Translations under genes and position numbers: made by a program
Notes under the pieces: model-generated
What the model was told of the DNA's origin: nothing
Databases searched by the model: none
The model's input: the letters and a program-made list of their open reading frames with translations, nothing else
Part shown: piece by piece, positions 21,280-32,218 of the stretch
Layout: each line of letters opens with the position of its first letter
How positions within the stretch are numbered: position 1 is the stretch's first letter
NCBI GenBank assembly: GCA_964019425.1
Contig: OZ025798.1
Location: 372,001-436,000 of the forward strand
Direction: 5' to 3'
Length of the DNA: 64,000 nt
From: Flectonema sp. DT1601
Taxonomy: Eukaryota > Euglenozoa > Diplonemea > Diplonemida > Diplonemidae

Positions 21280-21904
21280 TTATGACTTCTTTTCAGGTGG
21301 AGGAGCTCCCGCAGGTGCCACAGGCGGAGGTACAGCACCAGGTGGAGGATAAGCAGCAGCAGGAGGAGCTCCTGTTGGAGGAACGAATCCAGGTGGTGGC
21401 ACTGGATAACCCATACCAGGAAGTGGAAATCCAGGTGGTGGAAATCGCGGAGGCACAAACCCCGGAGGTGGAGGACCAGGAGGAAGACCTGGAGGTGCTC
21501 CAGGTGGGCCTCCTGGAAATTGCATCATCCCAGGCATTCCTTTATTACCAATCATCAAAGGCGCACCTCCAGGTCCTCCAATCATTGGGGTTCTCATATG
21601 TGGTGGTAGAGGTCTACCACCTCCGAGCTTCACTCCAATCTTTCTCGCAATGTCTCTCGCTGCTTCTGGATATTCAGTTACGAATGCGTTAAAATACTGA
21701 TCTACATTATTACGATGCTTCTTTCCCCTGTTGTGCTGATTACGAACACCTGTTTTATGTTTAGTTGGTTTTCCTTTTTTTTTAGTTCACACGTTGCCCT
21801 ATATTGTGTGCAAAAAAAAGTTTTTTTTTAAAAAAAAGAGACAACGTACCTGGTGAATAGTGCGCTAGATAAGTATCACAGTAATGGCAGTAGTACTTTG
21901 GCAT
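21280..21904 (-). CDS. U1 snRNP protein C (U1-C)
   Basis: U1-C stabilises pairing of U1 snRNA with the 5' splice site. Exon 1 (21904-21850) encodes MPKYYCHYCDTYLAHYSP. A 100-nt intron (21750-21849, GTACGT...AAAACAG) follows, and exon 2 (21749-21280) continues GVRNQHNRGKKHRNNVDQYF. The joined protein has 174 residues with the U1-C zinc finger Cys6, Cys9, His24 and His30, the same numbering as the human protein. The rest is a Pro/Gly/Met-rich tail, typical of the family. Downstream of the finger, residues 38-59 form the expected helix region. The short first exon is easily missed because the zinc finger is split by the intron. Confidence 0.9.
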
Positions 21905-22949
21905 GTTTCTCGTAGGTGTTGCCCTGTTTACCTGGTTGAAATGACTAAGTTATATAACGGGTGTAAAATTTGCACACCAGTAAAGGTACAATGGTTTATA
22001 GCATTTCATATCAGACACCTTGAGAGGGGGGGGGTAGTGATAAAAAAAGATTTAAACACAGGTACGAAAAAGAATATTTTCCTTTGTAACCAAAAAGTTA
22101 GTAAGTAAGAACCGTTATAACGTAGCGGTATTGTCCTATTATGGATCCTTTGTGTTAAGGGTCAAATAATGAGAGTTACAGGACCACTAAAGGAGGAATA
22201 ATAAAACTGCTTGGATAACTACGGAGGGATATGCTGCTCTCAGATTAAAACAGCAAACACATTCTAAGAATGATAAATTTCATTTTTTTTCAGCAAGTGA
22301 GAACTCTTCAGTGTGACAAGACTCATAAATGAGGACAAGCTTCCCAGAATGATCTAGCTTTTTAGACACGGCAGGCATCACGTAGTCTTTTCAGCTATAG
22401 ATTTCTCTGGGTTTTTTTTTTTTTTTTTTTTTTTTTGAAAAACACTCGTCTTTCTGTATCATTGCAGCATGTTCGATGATGAAGAGCTGGTTAACCACTC
22501 CAACCGTACTCGGGTTTGAAGAAGTATCTCATTTATTGAATCACCTCACAAAGCAATATGATACTTGAAATTAAAATAATCAACAAAAAAGTCTTCCTCT
22601 GAAAGCGCACAACCAGAAACAGTTCCACCAGTGAAGGGAGGGGTAAAAAAAAAAAAAAAAAAAAAAACGGAAATACAAGTATATAAAAGTCAAAAAAAAA
22701 AAAAAAAAAAACTAAAAAAAAGTGATGAAACTTAGAAATCAGCACAGAGGTTTTGATACTTTAGAATACAAAAATAGATCAAAAAAGGGCCATGGCCAAT
22801 ACAGCAGTAAATGCCAAAGACCGAATCTTATATGTATATAGTTATTGTTAAAGATAAAAAAAAAACTAGGTTTTTATGGCAGAATATCAAAAAAAAAAAA
22901 AAAAAAAAAAAAAAACGATATCGCCCGTTTTATTCGTAAAACAGTCATT
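21905..22949. other. Spacer with long A and T tracts
   Basis: No gene is seen. T or A runs of about 18-24 lie near 22413, 22648, 22694 and 22890. An AG acceptor (GTAAACAG) lies about 20 nt upstream of the U1-C start. The remainder is plain AT-rich DNA. Confidence 0.55.
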
Positions 22950-24020
22950 TTAGAGTTTTGCCTGAGGAGTAACTAGGCCTCTTGTTGAAAGGATTCTCAC
23001 GATCTCTGCCATTCGCATAGCGTATCCAACTTCATTGTCATACCAAGCATATAACTTGACCATTTTTTTATCAACAACCATAGTCGATGGGGCATCAAGT
23101 ATACTCGATCGCTGATCATTTGTATAATCTGTTGACACTAATGGACGTGTTTCATAACCAAGAATGCTGCCATGCTCTTTGTTAGCAGCAAGTGGACCTG
23201 ATGTAGAAGCAGATTTAAAAAGTTCGTTGATTTCAGAGACTGAAGTCTCTCTCTTTAGGTTTAGTACGATATCAGTAATGCTAGCATTCAATAATGGTAC
23301 TCTAATGGCATGGCCGTTTAATTTACCTTTCAGTTCTGGGAAAACTTCAGCAATAGCAGTAGCGGATCCTGTAGATGTCGGAGCAAGGTTTAACATACCA
23401 CTTCTCGAACGTCTCATGTCATTCTTTTTTGTCTGCACCATGTCAATAAGAGATTGTGTTCCAGTGATATTATGTACAGTTGTTATCATTCCGTTTTCAA
23501 TTCCGATATTCTCCTGCATGACCTTAATCACGGGAGCAAGACAGTTAGTAGTACAGGATGCCGCTGTTATGATATCATGATTAGTGGTAAGTTTGTCATC
23601 ATTAACACCAACAACAATATTCAATACGGAAGGTTCTTTTACCGGAGCTGACACAACAACCTTCTTCATACCACACTGGGTGAGGTAGGGTTTTAATTTT
23701 TCTGTTTTAGTGAACTTTCCACTGCAATCCACAACGATGTCACAACCTGAGCCTTTCCAGTTGACTTTGGTGTAATCTTTTTCGTCAGTGAAATTAATTA
23801 TTTCTCCGTCAACTACGAAGTGTTTACCATCTTTACCAGCTTCGCTATTTTTCTCCCAAGTTCCATGAACGCTGTCGAATTTAATTAAGTATGCAGCGTG
23901 TTCACATCCTCCGACTACTTCATTCACGTGAACAATTTCTATTTCAGGCATGTCCCAGGCAAATCTAAAGAACAGACGACCCATGCGTCCAAATCCGTTA
24001 ATCCCAACCTTGAGTGGCAT
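22950..24020 (-). CDS. Glyceraldehyde-3-phosphate dehydrogenase, Gap3-like, glycosomal (-AKL)
   Basis: This 356-residue enzyme of glycolysis/gluconeogenesis has the NAD-binding start VGINGFGRMGR, catalytic Cys156 in ASCTTNC and His183. The region after the catalytic site (MRRSRSGMLNLAPTSTGSA) and the start FAWDMPEIEIVHVNEVVGG are of the bacterial Gap3/ArsJ-associated type, not the usual eukaryotic GapC. From memory, a prokaryote-derived GAPDH has been reported for diplonemids, which would fit. The protein ends QAKL; -AKL is a permitted PTS1, pointing to import into glycosomes. No intron is needed. An acceptor-like TTTCTTTTTCTTCAG lies 33 nt upstream of the ATG. Confidence 0.9.
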   Translation of the reverse strand: MPLKVGINGFGRMGRLFFRFAWDMPEIEIVHVNEVVGGCEHAAYLIKFDSVHGTWEKNSEAGKDGKHFVVDGEIINFTDEKDYTKVNWKGSGCDIVVDCSGKFTKTEKLKPYLTQCGMKKVVVSAPVKEPSVLNIVVGVNDDKLTTNHDIITAASCTTNCLAPVIKVMQENIGIENGMITTVHNITGTQSLIDMVQTKKNDMRRSRSGMLNLAPTSTGSATAIAEVFPELKGKLNGHAIRVPLLNASITDIVLNLKRETSVSEINELFKSASTSGPLAANKEHGSILGYETRPLVSTDYTNDQRSSILDAPSTMVVDKKMVKLYAWYDNEVGYAMRMAEIVRILSTRGLVTPQAKL

Positions 24021-25595
24021 GTTGGTTGTTTTTTTTTATTAACACCGAAAAACTGAAGAAAAAGAAATGAATTGCCTAACGTAATCAAGTTACAGGATTT
24101 CGTGTTTTACTTCGTCTCCTCTCGTTCGTCTTCGTTTTTTTTTTTTTTTTTTCTTTGTTTTTTTTTATTTATTTATTTGTACCTATTGTTCGGTAGAAAG
24201 AGAAAATTCGTAGCACCACGTAAGATAACCTATTCCCTTATTGGGGGTTTCGGGACCGGTTGCTACAAATCAAAAAATAAATTCTTCCTTTTCTTCTTTT
24301 GTTCAGACTTACTAAGAAAATATATTTTTTGATCTATAAAACCGCTGTTTTGAGGTATGAGAGAATCTAATTTCCATAATAACAGCGACAGAGGCTGTAT
24401 TACGATACTCACGTAAAGAAAAAGAAAAAATATCGTCCCGAAGAGGACGCTTCCTATCAGCAGCGTGAGGAGGCAAGAAAGAATACCGTTGTCGCTACTG
24501 TTTTTTCACAAAAGAAAAGACAGAATCCAACCCGCCCTCACATTTTTCGTGAATATTTCAACACACATCTTTAACAAAAGCTTATCATCTTTTTTAAGTT
24601 GCTTTTTACATTTAATTATAACATCAATTTAATTATTTTTTTTGGAAAAAGAAACGACCCCTTTCACAACAACAGCTGCAAAGAACTTTAAAAATAGAAA
24701 AGCAAAAACGCTTGAGAAGCACACCAATAAAGGCTGCAGTCTTGTAGTAGGGGGGACTTGGGAAAAGAGGACTAAAACTACTGATGGAAGACCCTTCCGA
24801 ATCTCCAGGCCCTCTGGGCAACATGTTGAAGAAAGACAAATATAATCCTCACCGACTATTTTATTTTTATTTTTTTTGGAACGGAATTTTTTTTTTTATT
24901 ATTTTTTTTTTTTTTATATTTTTTTTTAAACAAAAAAAGAGAGACCCCTGTATCATTTTTTTTAAACCCTAAAATCTAAAACTATCTCTCATTCTTCACT
25001 GCAATGATCCTCACTGCAGTGAATTGAATTTTTTTTTTTTTTTTTTTATCGTAAGATCTCAATTTAAAAAAACCAACATAAAACGCAAAAAGAAATTAAA
25101 GAAAGCTATCCGTCAATTCCAGCATAGAGTGGGTGGTTGGGTGGTAGCGCCTACAACTGAATACAATTCCCACTTGTGAACCATTGAGAATGTATTTATG
25201 TTTAGATATTAATTAAATACTTGTTCAGCTATCATACTTCACCCCGAGTCGGGTGTCAACGTTACGTTATATTTTTCTTCTTAACATCCAAGAAGAAAAA
25301 AAATTTTAAAAAAAAATGAATAAAAAAGAAAACATTTTCGTAATTTTTTTTTTTTTATTCGTTGCGGAATTTCTGTCCAGCTCGCACACAGATTTCATGA
25401 AGAAAAATAAAAAATAATAATAATAATGAATAGGATAAAACAAGGTGAATCACCGTGAAAGGAATATTTCCTCAACAGAAGCATTCGGTTCACAGTATTT
25501 TTTGCACAACACAAAATCGTAGTAAAAACAGTAAAGATTCCCCCACGATGGACCACGTTAAACGTTACTACTAACTTATTGTAATTTATTGGTAT
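24021..25595. other. Spacer, no gene seen
   Basis: Apart from the GAPDH leader, this 1.6 kb contains only AT-rich DNA with many T and A tracts (for example near 24136, 24890 and 25029). Open stretches of 60-90 codons here are dominated by Phe/Lys runs from those tracts. No RNA gene is recognised. Confidence 0.5.
24053..24068 (-). promoter_or_regulatory. Putative trans-splice acceptor before the GAPDH gene
   Basis: A minus-strand polypyrimidine tract running into TTCTTCAG lies 33 nt before the start codon, with an A-rich leader between. It is the cleanest example in the window of a site suited to spliced-leader addition. Confidence 0.5.
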
Positions 25596-27153
25596 TTACA
25601 TATCAAAGTAAACAGACTCTGAAATTATTGGGAGGAAGACTTCTCTAAACTTATCCCAGGTAATGAGTTCTCCCAACTCCCAGAAACCAGCGGCTTCGCG
25701 AGTGATTTTATCAATTGAACCCCCAGCAGCTTTGGCGCAGTCTCGTAGTAAGGCTCCGACTTCTTCGGAGTCGAGTGTGCCAGAGCCGTCTGCGTCGTAT
25801 TGTTCCCAGATTTCTAGAGCCTCGTCTTCGGATATTTGAAGTCCCTGAAAGCTTTCAAGGAAGTCCGATGCTCTCTGCGCCTGATGAAAATACCAAAACT
25901 CCTCCCACTCAATGATTCCATTTCCGTTTGTGTCCATTCTCTGCAACACTCTATCAACTTCTCCTTGCATCGCTTCTTCTGAGAATGAACCACCCTGAGC
26001 ACCTAATAAGTCTCCAATGAATTGGGTTAGTTCATCTTTGTCGAGATGTCCATTTTGATCGTCGTCATATTTCTTCCAAACTTCTGCTATTTCTTCATCA
26101 GTCCAGTCGGATAGTTTCCCGAAGGATGACATAAAAGAGTCGTCTGATTTGTTTGATTAACATAAAAAGAAGGGGTAAAAAAAAAACTAATTTAAAGAAA
26201 ATACTCATACGTTTATAGGTAGTAGTTGCCCGTGTGCATTCTTCCCAATCAGCCATATCTTCTTGGTTAATAGGAAATCCTTGAGGGACGTTGGCTGGGT
26301 CTCCAATGTCTTCACCTCCGAACTCTTCTATTGTTAGTCCACATGCTTCTCTAATAGCAACTTCACAGACACATGACACTTTCTTAGAACATCTGTGATG
26401 GACTGGTAGGTGGCATTTGGCACACCACTGTCCCTGTTTATATAATCCCCAAATAAATTTATGGCAGTTTGCGCAATTAGTTGGTTTTCTGAACTGGTGA
26501 CTTTTGAACATGTGAGATCCGCTGTTTGTTTCTTCGAATTCCTTCGTTAAGTTGACGATGTCGTCGTTTTTGAGTTCGAGTGCTTTTGGTGTTAGTGAAA
26601 TATCGAGAGAATCACCGAGTTCGTTGTGACAGATGAATTGCATATTTTTTGTTAATCCGATCTTACTACTCCATCCGACAAAGTTAGAACTCAATGGTCT
26701 ACCTATAATACAAGTTACATTAACACCACTGAATTCACTATCAAGACCTGGTGATGGAATCAATCGAAGTTTTATGACTGTTTCTTTCTTAACAGGAGTA
26801 TCGTCTACCTGTGCTGCATCCACCATTTTAATTTCCTTTCCAGGTGGTAGCTGAAGTTTAAACGTCGATACCGGTTGAAAATGATAACCACAGTTAGTAC
26901 AAACAGCTTCTTCTAACGAAATAGGTAGTCTCAATGGAACCTTACAAGATGTACATGGCACTTTAATACCAGTAGTTAGAGTGTCACAAGCTGTGCATTT
27001 CACTTTCTTACTCCCTGCAGGGTATGCCATTAAAGCATGACACCCACTACAGATAATAGTTGAAACTCCATCTTTGAATGGCTGGCATGCTATGATATTC
27101 TTCTTCATCGTTACGGAAAGGCCTCTTCTGAGGGTACCTCCTTCGGCTGCCAT
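25596..27153 (-). CDS. LSD1-type zinc finger, C1 and EF-hand protein (two exons)
   Basis: Exon 1 (27153-26211) and exon 2 (26143-25596) join across a 67-nt intron (26144-26210, GTATGA...AAATCAG) to give 496 residues in one frame. Two LSD1-type zinc fingers come first (C35/C38/C53/C56 and C67/C70/C85/C88), then a beta-rich segment (about 125-205). A canonical C1 domain follows (H214, C227, C230, C244, C247, H252, C255, C263), then at least three EF-hands (loops at about 341-352, 385-396 and 431-442). C1 domains bind diacylglycerol or act as protein modules; EF-hands bind calcium. The likely role is a calcium- and membrane-responsive adaptor, since no enzyme domain is present. If the intron is not real, these are two genes with only about 80 nt between them. 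Confidence 0.7.
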
Positions 27154-27633
27154 TTTTTTTTTTTAATATCTGATTGCCTAGTTTTATAAAATAGGTATTT
27201 AATTTAACGTTACTTTATTATAAGTGGCAAACCTCACAACAGCAGAGGACCCCAATCAGTTGTGTTTCCGAAGACTCGACATTTTTTGTTTTTGGTGCTG
27301 ATGATAAAAATAAACTGTTTTGGATATAACTTATTATTCCGTTTGTATTTTTTTTTTTTTTTTTTCCATTCTTTTTTTCCCCTTTTCTCATCTTCAAAAT
27401 CGCAGAAACAGTGCCATGAGCACTTTTTCTTTTACAAAGAATAATAATAAATAGTGACTTTTTATTTGTTACTATAAAAGAAACAGATCAAACAGTACGG
27501 CAGCTGCGCACTGTTGTTTCTCAGGGTTGCTTGCATCCTCGAGAAAATGACCTTCTTGGAATGCTTCAACGCACGGGGCATCACCAAGAACGGTATCAGT
27601 GACAGTGTTCAATATGTTAGAAATCTCACTCTT
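27154..27633. other. Spacer, no gene seen
   Basis: The spacer has T tracts near 27154 and 27350 and otherwise unremarkable AT-rich DNA. The leader of the zinc-finger gene just upstream of its ATG is an A-run on the minus strand preceded by CAATCAG. Confidence 0.5.
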
Positions 27634-28641
27634 CTAGTTTAGGATAGTTAAAAGTGATGTGGCTACCTTCTCTAATGCAGTCACTGCTGCTGACTCTACT
27701 ACAGGAGGTTCCTCGAGAGGCTTACCAGCCTTTTCAGCTGCCTCCATTGCATTTGCTTGTAAGTGATCAGAGAGTGGCTCTCCAACATCACACGACATCA
27801 TAAGTGAAGGGTCAAGTGGAATAGCACCGAGAAATGGAACTGCAAACTCTTCTGACAATCTTCGACCTGCTGAAAGGATTGCTCCCTTCTTAGGTGGGAA
27901 TATCTGGGACTCTCCTTTACAACCTGGACATATAAATCCAGACATGTTTTCAACAATACCGAGAACTTTAACATTTGCTTTTTTGCAAAAGTTGAGTTCA
28001 CGTCTAACATCAGCCATAGCTACTTCTTGTGGAGTTGTTATGATAATAGCACCATCACATCCACCTGATTGTTTTAAGTAATCAACACAGCTTAAGTGTT
28101 CATCTGATGTTCCAGGTGGGGTGTCTACGAGGAGGAGGTCCAGGGGTCCCCATGCGACATCCTTTATAAAATTCTTTATGACTCCATTCTTACGAGGTCC
28201 TCTGAATATGACTGCGGAATCTGCGTCCTGGAGCAGGAATTGAACTGAAACTAATCCGACATTCTCATCAACAGAAACCGGTTCCCAACCACTACCACTT
28301 TGGTGAATCTCACCCTGTAGAGCTCCTGTAATCCGCGGCATTGATGGGCCGCATATATCAGTGTCCATGAGTCCAACTTGGAGTCCTCTACGACCGATTA
28401 TTATTCCAAGTTCTTTAGTGAGTGTGCTCTTCCCAACGCCTCCCTTGCCGGACAATACGAGAACTTTCTTTTTTATATGAGACATTCTTTCTGATATAAT
28501 TGATAAATCTGGGTCTGCTTCCCTTCCAGCACCAGAAGCGCACGCCTTAGCATTCGGACATCCTGCACACGATGACGCTAAACCAGCCTTCTCTGATTGT
28601 GGACCAACACATTCCTCGTTGGCATTCTCTGGAGTTGACAT
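27634..28641 (-). CDS. Cytosolic Fe-S cluster assembly factor NUBP1/NBP35
   Basis: This 335-residue P-loop NTPase of the cytosolic iron-sulfur assembly scaffold works with CFD1/NUBP2 to build and hand on 4Fe-4S clusters. The N-terminal cluster motif is complete (C11, C25, C28, C34; C-x13-C-x2-C-x5-C). The deviant Walker A is GKGGVGKST (65-73), the switch is DTPPGTSDEH and the bridging CPGC motif is at C238/C241. Length is normal for the family. No intron is needed. On the minus strand TTCCCCCTACACAG ends 35 nt upstream of the ATG, with an A-rich leader after it. Confidence 0.92.
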   Translation of the reverse strand: MSTPENANEECVGPQSEKAGLASSCAGCPNAKACASGAGREADPDLSIISERMSHIKKKVLVLSGKGGVGKSTLTKELGIIIGRRGLQVGLMDTDICGPSMPRITGALQGEIHQSGSGWEPVSVDENVGLVSVQFLLQDADSAVIFRGPRKNGVIKNFIKDVAWGPLDLLLVDTPPGTSDEHLSCVDYLKQSGGCDGAIIITTPQEVAMADVRRELNFCKKANVKVLGIVENMSGFICPGCKGESQIFPPKKGAILSAGRRLSEEFAVPFLGAIPLDPSLMMSCDVGEPLSDHLQANAMEAAEKAGKPLEEPPVVESAAVTALEKVATSLLTILN

Positions 28642-29258
28642 TTTTTTTTGTTTTTTTTTTTGTGATATTCTCTTCCTGTGTAGGGGGAATTTTTAATGCA
28701 ATGAAAATATAACTTAACAAAGTAGACGTTGATACCTTACCGTGTAGCCCTGACGAAGATAGTATGTACCTTGTGGTACATTTTTCTTCGTCTGTTCCTG
28801 TTAATAATTAAATTAAGTTACCTCACTTCACTAAAGATTTCCTTCTCAGCCAGAACAAAAAAAGCGAAACACTCACCCACACGCTGATGTGGGTCAAATT
28901 AGTTGTAGGGCCGTATTACTAAAATATTTAAGGCAAATGGTTAGTTTTTTTTTTTTTTTTTTTTTTTTCATTGTCTCTTTTGACAGGCAATCTCAGCGGG
29001 GAAAGGGAAGAACCCGCGTCGCGTTCATTCTTCTACTAAAGAATAAAGCAACCAGCGTTGCAGGCGATGAGATCCGTTTCCGATATAACTGCACTTCGCA
29101 AACAGTAAGAAAATTATTACATACGTAGTATCAGTGACAGATGTCAAGGTCTTTGCCTCTTGGAAATTGGTTTGTTCGTTTTTTTATTTTTTATTTTTTT
29201 TCCAAAAGAGTACCGCTTTACTATAGGGTAAATACCCAACACTAACTGTTCACTTTTA
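28642..29258. other. Spacer, no gene seen
   Basis: AT-rich DNA with T runs near 28947 and 29190. The acceptor-like CACAG upstream of NUBP1 is at 28676-28680. Nothing else is recognised. Confidence 0.5.
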
Positions 29259-30256
29259 TTAATCAATCATCTCGGCTGATGATGATCCGTGAGAAGGTGA
29301 ACGCTTTCGTCTTTTGTATTTTCTACTTCTCCGACGATTGCTTCTCGATGACGAAGAGGAACGAGATGATGAAGAGCTTTGAGAAGATGATCGAGAAGAC
29401 GATGATCTTGAACGTGAGTCAGAACTACTCGATCGTGAACTGCTTCGAGTACTCTCAGAATCACTCAAACGAGTATCATCGACGTACTTCTTTTTGTCAA
29501 TCACTCGAGGTGCTTTCTTCTGATCCCTCCCTCCTCTTCTGTCATCTCTTCCGGTTCTACGACTGTCAGAGTGTCTGTCACCCTCTGTTGGTCTTTCTCT
29601 GTGAGTCTTTCTTTGATCTCTTTGGTCTCTTTTATTATCTTCCCATCCAAGATCTGGAGGTTTGTTTGAAGGGCGTTTTCCTGGAGACTGTCCAGGTCTT
29701 GCCGTCGTATCGCATAACTTCTTCTCATCAACTTCTGTTGGGTCATCGTTAGTGATTGCTTCGATTTCAGTTTGAAAGAAGCCACCGTTGTCATTCTCAT
29801 CACGAGTATCCCGCTGTTAGTTATTTTATTAATATCATCTCATCTCAGTGATGATTACTTTACATTAGAAAAGTGTGATGAACAAACCTTGGAACTTCCT
29901 CCTCCTCCTCCTCCCCCTCTCCCTCCTTCTCTGCTGAAGGTTAGCTTTCCGCCCCGTTTGGAGATGGTTAGTTTATTGCCAAGATCAGCCTTTGGTGGAC
30001 CTCTTTTGTTACTATCATTTTTATTATTGTTGTTTCGTGTTTTCGGAGTCCACTTGCGCTTCTGCTCCCAGGCAGATCCACTCTCTCTGTTAGTAACGTC
30101 ACGGCCTCCTGTTCTTCCTTTTTCACCACCTCTTTCACCCCCACTACCTCTCTCATTACCACCTCCCTTGTTTTTATGGAATACTGCCGGACCCTGTCTC
30201 GAAGACTGTTGGTCTTGATGCTGTCCACATCCTTTTTGGAATATTTTTGGAGGCAT
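29259..30256 (-). CDS. Arg/Ser-rich low-complexity protein, probably RNA-binding or splicing related
   Basis: Exon 1 (30256-29888) starts MPPKIFQKGCGQHQDQQ and is rich in Gly, Asn, Arg and Lys, ending in a poly-Gly run. A 74-nt intron (29814-29887, GTTTGT...AACTAACAG) leads to exon 2 (29813-29259). Exon 2 has an acidic patch (DDPTEVDEKL), an Arg/Asp-rich region with RDQRDQRKTHRERP, and a C-terminal RS domain of alternating Arg and Ser. The joined length is 307 residues. RS tails are typical of splicing factors and their partners. I see no RRM or other folded domain, so the exact identity is open. TTCCCTCATCAG ends 4 nt before the ATG and is a likely splice acceptor. Confidence 0.65.
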
Positions 30257-30520
30257 CTGCCTGATGAGGGAAAACAATTAAATATTAAGTTCACGAAGTA
30301 AACAATCTGAAGGAAAACTACTAAAGAACAGTTGTCATGTTGGGCGATGTACTGTGGAGAAGTGGAATGGTGTAATGTGTATTGTGTAAGGGAACCTAAT
30401 AAATCAAAACTAAAAACCTTAACAAAAAGTAATAACAATAATAAATTATAAATATATCTAGGGTTATTGACACAGCAGTAAAAATATAATTCTAAACAAG
30501 CCCTGTGCCGTTAGTCAACA

Positions 30521-31396
30521 TTAGAAACCTCTTACGATTGGAGAGAATCGTCTTCTTACCATTACGTGAACCGGAGTCAATAAGGCACCCACTAGAGCCA
30601 ACCAGAAACCTCCGTGAAACTCTTTTACTGGAAGGTCGTAGAGTGTTATCCAAGACAGAAAAAATGAAACAAAACTCCACAGAAGAACGGGGTATAAGAT
30701 AACATTGACCATGTCATGAAATGTACCACAAACACCCGGAGTGTAAGCTTTGTACAGAAACCTACCCACGGAACGGAAAAGTACAAATATAATGTAATTT
30801 GTATACAGAAACGATAAGAATATCGACGTCGCAATTGCGAGTTTCCCTCTTGAAGTTGACTCGTCTTTGAGGTCGGCAAGAGTTGTTCCAGGAATCCATT
30901 TCATAACTAGTGAAATAAAAATTATCAAAGCGATTATCGAAGAGAATATCGCATCTAATCTGAGTTGAAATGTCCCAACAATCATACCCATCACCTTACG
31001 TTGTGGTGGTGGAGGGGGTTGCTCTGTCCATACATTTTGAGAATAGTCAGGAATCTGACCAGGTTGTTCATAAGTATTAGCGTAAGACATGGTTTCTGGA
31101 TTATCAAGTTGGTGATAAGTGTTTTCAATTTCATGTGTTGTCTGTTCGGTATTCTTTTCAGTCAAATCAGTTTTCCCCCAATTCATTGCTGGGTGATGTC
31201 CTAATTTACGCAATTCAGTTCCTTCAGTGATTTTTGCTTCTCCCGGAGTCAAACCTTTCCCCACAGGTACCCACGAATCTGGTACCCTGCCAGATATAAC
31301 TTTCCAACACCTGCTGCAATATCCATATCCCTGTGCGTCATCTGGATCCAGGAACAATCTGGCTGGATCTCGACATTTCGGACAGATGGCGTTCAT
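30521..31396 (-). CDS. Zinc-ribbon four-TM membrane protein, unknown function
   Basis: This 291-residue protein opens with a zinc ribbon (C5-x2-C8 and C27-x2-C30: MNAICPKCRD and YCSRCWKVI). A polar linker with a Pro-run follows, then about four hydrophobic helices (about 142-165, 188-210, 232-258 and 263-281), and it ends in a basic tail (VRRRFSPIVRGF). The ribbon is likely cytosolic. I do not recognise the family. The layout recalls small ER or endosomal proteins with an N-terminal zinc ribbon, but that is only shape. Confidence 0.7.
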   Translation of the reverse strand: MNAICPKCRDPARLFLDPDDAQGYGYCSRCWKVISGRVPDSWVPVGKGLTPGEAKITEGTELRKLGHHPAMNWGKTDLTEKNTEQTTHEIENTYHQLDNPETMSYANTYEQPGQIPDYSQNVWTEQPPPPPQRKVMGMIVGTFQLRLDAIFSSIIALIIFISLVMKWIPGTTLADLKDESTSRGKLAIATSIFLSFLYTNYIIFVLFRSVGRFLYKAYTPGVCGTFHDMVNVILYPVLLWSFVSFFLSWITLYDLPVKEFHGGFWLALVGALLTPVHVMVRRRFSPIVRGF

Positions 31397-31564
31397 CTTC
31401 TGACTGTTAAAGAGAAATTGTTGTTGAGTTTGATGTACTTAACTTATGAGTACAATTCATCTCTGATCAACAGTATGGTATAGATGAATCTTGTGGCCAA
31501 CAGAGTGATTGAACTCTTAACAAGTACGCAACTAAATAACATACCGGATGGGGGAAGACGAAGG

Positions 31565-31595
<31 letters not shown>

Positions 31596-32218
31596 CATAA
31601 AATATTTTGAATTTTTTATTTTTATTTTTATTTTTACTTTTTTTTTTTTTTTTCCATCTTCTACAAGAATGAAGAAAGGTGAGCCACATATCAATTTGGG
31701 CTTCTCTGCTGCGGCATCAGCAAAAACAAGATTTCTACTCTGAACACCTCTCTGTTTGAATTATTATCTGAAATTCATTTTTTTTTTTTTTTTTTTTGTA
31801 CCTACAAAACCCATTGTTCGGTAGAAAGAGAATTGTGGCAGCGTAACTAACCTTTATTAGGGATTTTGCTCACAAACGAAACAGGTAAAAAAAGTAAAAA
31901 AGTGAAGTTGGCCGATTTTTAATTTTTTTTTTTGAAATGTACCGACACTACTCGTAGCACGTAAGACCTGTTGCTGTATTACTCAAGTCGGCGACACTAC
32001 CGTTCGGTCGCTATCCGTTTCCGTCCTCTTTTTTTTTTTTTTTTTTTTTTTCCTCAAAAACAAAAAATAATAATAAAACTGTTTGGAAAACAAAAAAAAA
32101 AAAAACAAAGCAGCAGTAAAGAATAGAAAAGAAGTACAACGAAAAAAGCAGGGAAAGGGAAAACATCATAACTAAACAACTTTTTCATTCCATATTTTTT
32201 AAAAAAAAACCACACATG
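31397..32218. other. Spacer with homopolymer tracts
   Basis: Runs of A at about 31568-31595 and T at 31637-31653, 31779-31797 and 32029-32051. A sequence at 31804-31850 (CCATTGTTCGGTAGAAAGAG) resembles 24184-24205, so a short dispersed repeat is present. No gene is seen. Confidence 0.5.

Noticed and set aside
21213-21692. Plus-strand 159-codon stretch opposite the U1-C tail
   Set aside because: It is a shadow of the Pro/Gly/Met-rich tail. The U1-C reading is fixed by the zinc finger in exon 1.
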